From assembly GCA_914767715.1 (NCBI GenBank), contig OU612069.1, forward strand, positions 16,551,387 through 16,615,386: a DNA stretch of 64,000 bases, written 5' to 3'. Origin of the DNA: Membranipora membranacea. Taxonomy: Eukaryota; Bryozoa; Gymnolaemata; Cheilostomatida; Membraniporidae. Of the stretch, positions 57,372-64,000 are shown one piece after another. The notes under the pieces are model-generated. The model was not told where the DNA came from. It saw only the letters and a program-made list of their open reading frames with translations, and did no database searches. Numbering within the stretch: position 1 is the first letter of the stretch; each line of letters begins with the position of its first letter. Made by a program: the position numbers and the translations under genes.

Positions 57372-58802
57372 CTGTTACAACGCTCACATTATTAACAAAG
57401 AAATGTTATACAGGGTCATATGATGAGTGGAACAATTATAATGATCACACAGTTTTATTTGTTAAATGGTAAATGAGATTTTAAAAACACTCTCTACACA
57501 TCGTACATAATAAGGGGTGAAAGATCAAAACCTTATACAAGTAATAAGGTATGCAAATCAGGTTATATGTAAGTTTTAACCGAAGAATGGGAGACTAGAC
57601 ACTTACTAGAGCATAGGCGTTACAAATGTCATTGCAACGTCCCTGGAGTTTTGCATCTACAACACACTACACTAGAGCTTGTAATATTTGATTGTGTTAT
57701 ATCTGGATATTGACATTTTGATTAAGGTTTCATTACCAGAGAAATGTCCGGACCCTCATGATTGATTTATAAGTAGATTGTGTTAATTAAAAATAATGAG
57801 CAATCAATTTCCCTGGTATGTTGATAATGTTTCCTTTTAATGCTGTGCATCACTAATTAGTATCATATATAATGTAATGTTCCCCTAACTATCGCCAGTT
57901 GTGATATTGGGATCGAGAATAAAAGTAGCAATTCTATCAGCTCACTCTTTCCTTATTAACATCTCACACTATCCAACTCATAAGAATTCTCCCAATAAAA
58001 CTCACCATCAAGACACAACACTAAATCATTACACACAGCATAAATACAGGACATTATCAGACACAAAGATGTAACTATACCATCAACCAAATGACATCTT
58101 TTCAGTTACATCAATTGTAGCAGCAACGAGGAGAGGAAACTGGCCATGGATGGGGTTGCCAACACCAACTCAACCAGTTCATGAGACCCAAATATAACAT
58201 AACCCAGTCTACTACTTCCACCATCTATTTATGTCTTAGGCCCTCATCTGATGGGCCATCTGGGAACTCACTCTAGTCTAGTAATCTCTGCAGACCAAAG
58301 TAAATAATTTTGGAACCACAACCAATAGTTTGTAGTATAGGGAAATCTTCAATCCAATTTAAATTGAACTGAGAAGAATGACTAGCTAGCAGCTAGGCTT
58401 CTTCTTCCTTTGCAATGCATATTGCAAATCCACAAAAGATTCTCCCCTACCTGGATAGTGTTGAAAAGAAGCTGTCTAGCTTTGGCTGCCCTCTCTTCTC
58501 TTTCTTAGATGACATGTCTCTCTCTCTCTCCCTCTCTCTATATTTTCCATGTTTTTTCCTTCTGTTTAAGTTCATGCAATGGAGCCTAGTCTGCATTTAC
58601 TTATTAAACATTGACAGACTATGCTTTAAATTTACCTGCAATTTTTTGTTTTTCAACTATTAGGTGACATCATTGAACATTGATGTCAAAAGTCATGAAT
58701 ATATAGACAATGATGGCATTTGTTGCTTTGCTGTTGTGCTATAGTCCTGCAACACGTAAATTGCAGGTAGTATGTGAACATCTGTTATAACATCAATCAT
58801 AG
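57372..58802. other. No gene recognised
   Basis: AT-rich sequence with a TC-rich simple repeat at about 58517-58539. No exon or element was recognised. Confidence 0.5.
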
Positions 58803-59168
58803 CATTCTGCGCATGCTCAGCTCTGGGCATGAGCTGATCTCTGCAAAATTGAGTCTCGGAATTCCGAAGCCATCTGATTGGCTACCTGCTCTGGTGGCAC
58901 ACTCCCAAATGCATGCGGAATTGTTAGACTGAGTTATCTACTACTGTCACTATTAGCTAATTTTGATTAGTAGTTTATGCAGGGGACATACCATTTCCCC
59001 AGACCAAAATTGCAATCAGAACCCAAACTAAACTCATTGTTCTTGCACATGCGCAAATTAAAGTCACGCATGATGCATACTTAGCTTTACGACAACATCT
59101 TTTTGGTAATGATAGTCTAGTTTATCAGTGATCTACATGCCCAGTCAGATCACGAGAGTCAGTATGCA
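58803..59168 (+). repeat. Dispersed repeat, copy 2
   Basis: Same orientation as copy 1 at 1577-1942 and colinear with it. Both contain GGCATGAGCTGATCTCTGCA and CACGCATGATGCATACT. Confidence 0.8.
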
Positions 59169-59216
59169 ATCATAGTGCATGTCAATACATAGTTTTGTAC
59201 CAAAACACAGAGAGGT

Positions 59217-60435
59217 TGAAAATATGGGAAGAACTTGTTAGCCACATAGCAGGGTAGAAGGGACGTGGCTTGTTTGATTATGAGAGTAAAGACAACTCCC
59301 TATTTTCTATATATATATATATTGACACAAATTTAATGTAATTTCAGATGTTTTGATGTTCTTTCATCACAGATTTGATGGTTTCAATGTAGGTATTGTC
59401 GCAAAGCTGAGAATAACTGACAAAAACTCTTAGTGACCTAAATCATTGCGCAATCGGTGTTTGCTAAAGTCACAAAGATCTAAGAAATATACATCAGTTT
59501 GTTCCCTTTGCGGTGGAGGGATATCCCTCTGCGACCACAGAGGGAACAAACTTGTTCTACAATACTTATATACAAATAATTATGGTAAATGCGAACTCTT
59601 AGTTGAATATATCTGCAGCTATTTGCTCCGATCATTCAACAGCAGTGGTGTCTCATTGATAACTCAATATTTGTGACAGCACCATCGAACATTGTAATAT
59701 ATTATTAAATGCAAGTAAGGTAGCACTTGCCGCAAGTTGAATAAAAACATATCGAGGCTGCAAAATGCAAAGAATATTCAGCATCCTCTGAGACCATGTT
59801 TGTGCAGTTTTTAAAGAGGCTACTAGGATGATTAATAAGGTACTAACCAAAATTCAGCTCACTAAGTGATGTTTTCATTTGCTTCGTTGAGTTGTTATTT
59901 GTGGTATAAAGTCTAACACTAGCTTGAATGTTAGAGTGGGTAAATGTTTAAGTGAAGTTTGAAGTTTTTTTATTGCCTTATTTCTAATATCCATCCTGTA
60001 ATTGGTTGATAGCATCGAAAGTACAGCACATAAGTGAAACAAAATAAAAGGAGTCTGAGCTGCATTAGTTGAAAAATCGTAATAGCATTCAAAAAGGTGT
60101 TTTCTCTCTTGGTGGTTCTACATTGGATGGCTGGTATTTATCTATCTTTGCTCTTCAAGCATATTTTCTGTTTGTATTTTATTTTAATGCGGGAGTTCAG
60201 GGGGTGTGGTGATCTTAGCTGGCTATTTTAGTGAAGTGTCAGAGGCATACATCATATAGCATATAGAGAGTATTTGTAGTATTAGTAAGGCACTACATCT
60301 ATAAAATACATCTATATATAACCATGTGCTTTCACAATGTCTGTATACAAATAAGTAAACCGATGAAACAAGAGTATCAGGCCACGCCCCTTCTACCCTG
60401 CTATGTGGCTAACAAGTTCTTCCGAAAATATGAAG
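59217..60435. repeat. Short inverted pair flanking about 1.1 kb
   Basis: AGAACTTGTTAGCCACATAG followed by CAGGGTAGAAGG at about 59228 is inverted at about 60385-60420. The enclosed sequence includes the hairpin at 59495-59551 but no recognised gene. Confidence 0.6.
59495..59551. repeat. Hairpin
   Basis: GTTTGTTCCCTTTGCGGTG pairs with CCACAGAGGGAACAAAC around a GAGGGATATCCCTC self-complementary centre. Confidence 0.75.
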
Positions 60436-60496
60436 AAAAAAAATTTTGTGACTGGACTAGAAGGGTGTTCGTTCGAATCCCCCCAGCTACGCCCAT

Positions 60497-60944
60497 GCTC
60501 GCAAGCACAATCACACAATCATCTTGGTTACTTAGCTGATTGCATTGTTTTTCTTGTTGTTTTCTTGTTGTTTTTCTTGTTGTTTTTCTGTACTATCTAA
60601 TACTGAATATGTGGCTAGATATCTATGTGCCGCTGCCACATATTTCAGCTCCAAGTAATGTTTTTGATGTGCTCAGTTCTCTTGGTGGATCAAGAGTCCC
60701 CGAGCTAAGCTCTTTACTTGCTATTAATACCTCACTCACTCTCCCTAATCATCCATGTTCATCCATGTATGAACTAGGGCTTCTCATTCATACTGTTTAA
60801 CATATTTGTGATACTTTGTAGTTGTCTTCTCTTGTACACGAGAAGGCAACTAGCAAATGTAATACATAAAATTCCTCATACTCACAATCTCTACTAGGAT
60901 TCACATTACACGTAACCACATTCATCTAAACTCGTTCACAACAC
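60497..60944 (+). repeat. Long inverted repeat, left arm
   Basis: Inverted copy of 63224-63952. Landmarks are CAATCACACAATCATCTTGG, ATACTGAATATGTGGCTAGA, GAACATGGATGATTAGGG (as complement) and GTTCACAACA. It contains a short hairpin at 60821-60851 (GTTGTCTTCT/AGAAGGCAAC). Confidence 0.8.
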
Positions 60945-61692
60945 AATGAAACTTGGCCCCAATTAGTAAAACATGGCCCCAAATATATGACTTGGCCATA
61001 TGTACTGAAACTTGCCTCTACACACTAAAAGATATGAAGTCCACCCAACTTTTCATATATAATGTAAGGTGAAATGATATGTAACATTACAATCAAAATG
61101 TGCTATCCTATGAATAACCAAACTTTGAGCTGCAAATTACTTTCATCTTTCCTTAGGTTGTTCACAAATCACCATGATCATTTATTTTAGGACACATGAA
61201 ATTTGCAATTCACCATTGACCATAGAAGTCTTAGTTAGAACATATTTAGCTTTGATTCCTGAGTAAACATGGTGGTGGTGGACTGAATGATGACATAAGA
61301 AGCCAGGAGCTGCCACCATGCGTGTGATGAGGATGTAAAATACAGACTCTGCATACCCAGACCAGACTGGACTGGACACAAGGCTAATCAGATGGGGATC
61401 TTTGGGAGAACAAACCATGAAAACAAGACAGGAGCGTGACACCCTGTAAGGGCAATGTGTATGGAAGCCTACAGCACATCTGGCCAGTCACTGCATCAGC
61501 TGAGGATCTGCACCCGTCTTAGTCTCACCTTACCAGTGCAGAATTTCCTAAGCCTGTGGAGAGGGCTGCTCTGACAACCTATAAAACTCAGAGTAAGCCT
61601 TACAAATCCTTTGTAAGCTATATTCCGATTCGGATCATGAAGTCTCACAAGAAAAAAATACATACTGGCAGGAAGTCACCAAGGGTAAAAAG

Positions 61693-63219
61693 GTGCAAAC
61701 AACTTATGATCTGAATTTTGCTTCGTGGAACATTAGAACAATGCTTTATCGTCATAGAGCAGATAGACCAGAAAGCCGGAGTGGCATCATTGTACAAGAA
61801 CTAAAGAAAGTTGGAATTGATGTTGGAGCACTAGCTGAGGCTTGTTTAGGTGATACTGGTAGCATTAGGGAAGAAGCAGGCTACTCAATCTACTGAAGAG
61901 GTAAGATCACAGGAATAAAGAGTGAATCAAGAGTAGCCTTGGTTGTGAGCAATGCTGTCATCGCCAAAATGACTGAAGACCCCTGAGCTTGTAAATGATA
62001 GAATTATCAAACTTAGACTCCCTCACTACAAGAACAGATATTGTACTACCATTGCAGTGTATGCACCCACAATGTCGAATAACCCAGATAACATCGCACA
62101 GTTTTATCAGCAGCTGGATTCCACCTTGAGGACAGTACCTAAAGAAGCTAAAATCATGCTCCTAGGTGAGTTTAATGCTAGAGTTGGCCAAGATAATGAG
62201 ATCTGGAATAATTTGTTTGGAAAATTCGGAACTGGACGATTTAATTCCAATGGTGAGCTTTTACTCAATTCTATCTGTACTGAACATCAGCTGGTGATAA
62301 CAAATACGAGCTTAAAGCACAAAGCTAGCAATAAAAACTCATAGATGCACCCGAGGTCTTAACACTGGCACCTGATTGACTTCATTATCAACCGCCAATG
62401 TGATTTGTGTGACATCAGTGATGCTAGTGCTAGTTACAACTGCAGCACTGATCACATCATGATCAGGTCTTACACCAGGCTCAGAGTGCGGAAGCTCATG
62501 TGTAAATCTACTTTGGGCAGTAGGGGGTTCGAGGGTTGATCAATCTGATCAGCTACTTTCCTCTGACAATCAGACCTTACTATCTGAGAAAAAAGACCTT
62601 CTCCCTCGTTGTACAGAACATTTCAACACTCTTCTCAATGAAAGCAATGAGGTCGACCACAGAGCAACCAACAACCTACTGCAACACCCAATACAAACCT
62701 GGATGGATGATGCTCCTGATTTGGACGAAGTGAACAATGCTATGTATTTGCTCAGCAATGGAAAGTCACCCGGTGCAGATAGAATACACCCTGAAATTAT
62801 CAAGTTCAGAGTGGCTCTACTAGTGCAGCACCTGCAACACCACAAGATTGGAAGGATGCTCAGCATATAACTCTGTTTAAGAAAGGTGATCGACATCTCT
62901 GTGGGAAATATCGAGGCATCTCACTTCTATCAATACCTGGTAAAGTATTGGCCCGTGTGTTACTCAACAGATTGAGCTCTTATGCAGAGGACCTGCTCCC
63001 AGAGGCACAATGTGGATTTTTTGCAGGCCAAGACACTGTAGATAATTATGATATTCTCCCTGAAGCAAATTCAAGAGGATTGTTTTGAGCCGAGGATGCC
63101 ATTGATTATGGTGTTTCGACTTTCGACACTGTGAAAATATTGCCTTGTGGGCTATTCTTAAGAAACTTGGCAATTTCACCAATCTTGTTTCGGCCCTACA
63201 CCAAGGAATACATTAGTCA
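61693..63219 (+). pseudogene. Decayed endonuclease-RT retrotransposon (RTE/craniofacial-development-protein-2-like)
   Basis: In order: LNFASWNIRTML, then LKKVGIDVGALAEA (AP-like endonuclease start); YAPTMSNNPDNIAQFYQQL followed by MLLGEFNARVG (endonuclease GDFNA motif with D replaced by E); LIDFIINRQ and SCSTDHIMI-like remnants (endonuclease C-terminal SDH motif); then PDLDEVNNAM followed by LLSNGKSPGADRIHPEIIKF; then ITLFKKGDRHLCGKYRGISL and LLNRLSSYAEDLLPEAQCGF (RT N-terminal half). Several stops and frame changes break it. It ends before the RT catalytic YADD box, at the point where the right inverted arm begins. Confidence 0.85.
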
Positions 63220-63223
63220 GCAG

Positions 63224-63952
63224 GTTGTTGTGAACAAGTTTAGATGAATGTGGTTACTCGTAATGTGAATGCTAGTAGAGATTGTGAGTATGAGGAATTT
63301 AGGTATTACTTTTGCTAGTCGTCTTCTCATGAACATGATGAGAAGACAACTACAATGTATTACAAATATGTTAACAGTATTAATGAGGACCCCTAATTCA
63401 CACATGAATGAACATGGATGATTAGGGAGTGTGAATGAAGTATTAATAGAAGTGAAGAGCTTAGCTCTGGGACTCTTGACCCACCAAGAGAACTGCGCAC
63501 ATCAGACATTAATTGGAGCTGAAATATGTGGCAACAACGCACAGATACCTAGCCACATATTCAGTATAAGATAATATTATAATAACAAGAAAAACCTACA
63601 GAAAAACCTTCAGAAAAACAACAAGAAAAACGACCGGAAAAAGACCAACAAAAGCAGAATATGCAATCAGCCAAAGGTCTTGCTACATGAGCCTACGAAA
63701 TGCGTGGAATTGTCTTCCCACGCGTGGTAGGCGTGGCTTCATAGGCTAAACACACCCACCTTGTGACAACATTGCTTAGTGAGTGGCCAATGAGCCATGA
63801 CCAATGAGCCATGACCAATGAGTAAGAGTAATGGCCAATTAAATACGCTCTATTGTACCAACTGGCCAATGACAGAAGCGTTTTCGTGGGCCTGTCTAGC
63901 TACACCTTTAGTAAACCTAACCAAGATGATTGTGTGATTGTGGTTGCGAGTT
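63224..63952 (-). repeat. Long inverted repeat, right arm, split by a MITE
   Basis: Inverted counterpart of 60497-60944. Its outer 35 bp (CCAAGATGATTGTGTGATTG...) are separated from the rest by about 240 bp of extra sequence at 63672-63911 that is absent from the left arm. Confidence 0.75.
63672..63911. mobile_element. Small MITE inserted in the right arm
   Basis: About 240 bp present only in the right arm. Its ends, AAAGGTCTTGCTACATGAGC and the complement of GCTACACCTTT, are imperfect inverted repeats, and a second match (CTACGAAA / TTTCGTGG) lies just inside. It contains tandem GAGCCATGACCAAT units near 63783-63826. Confidence 0.55.
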
Positions 63953-64000
63953 TATATCTTGTTCTGTTTATATTGCATGTTTTTCTATCATGACGATGTC

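Noticed and set aside
60455-60490. B-box-like GTTCGAATCC
   Set aside because: No matching A box upstream and no tRNA fold.

Overview
The window is AT-rich nuclear DNA from an invertebrate metazoan, probably marine. The basis is GT/AG-spliced genes with short exons and long introns, recognisable animal families (PCID2, a TKL-like kinase, PAN/F5-8C/C-type lectin modules, kinesin-light-chain-like TPR proteins), and dense debris of non-LTR retrotransposons, hAT and Tc1/pogo-like elements, SINEs and foldback MITEs. The phylum cannot be fixed from the sequence alone.

Layout. 1-5508: a foldback element, a dispersed repeat, and the 5' half of PCID2 (TREX-2 mRNA-export subunit) on the minus strand, whose last exons lie beyond the left edge. 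6612-7153: a dead LINE tail. 9623-17473: exons of a plus-strand protein-kinase-like gene, with its introns full of palindromic elements. 17474-23470: intergenic repeats (a foldback, a pogo-like MITE, a minisatellite). 23471-27528: a truncated paralogue of a nucleotidyltransferase-TPR gene with a greatly expanded 132-bp TPR array and an in-frame stop. 27585-31110: two tandem copies of one non-coding segment, one hit by a hAT MITE that carries a tRNA-like promoter, the other by a 5'-truncated LINE. 32458-32927: a palindromic Tc1/mariner-like MITE. 34100-40406: a plus-strand multi-domain lectin gene (PAN, PAN, F5/8C split around a C-type lectin cassette) with several lesions. 44521-49474: the fuller nucleotidyltransferase-TPR gene on the minus strand, with one frameshift in its TPR region. 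49475-64000: gene-poor sequence with a U2-snRNA-like SINE, a tRNA-derived SINE, a dead hAT transposase, and a decayed LINE bracketed by long inverted repeats.

The most notable system is the pair of GlnD/DUF294-type nucleotidyltransferase-TPR genes. One copy keeps the GS...RGE...D.E nucleotidyltransferase motif and few TPRs. The other has lost the motif and has about 16 near-identical TPR units. All exon models were made by eye from splice signals and family resemblance, and no database search was run.
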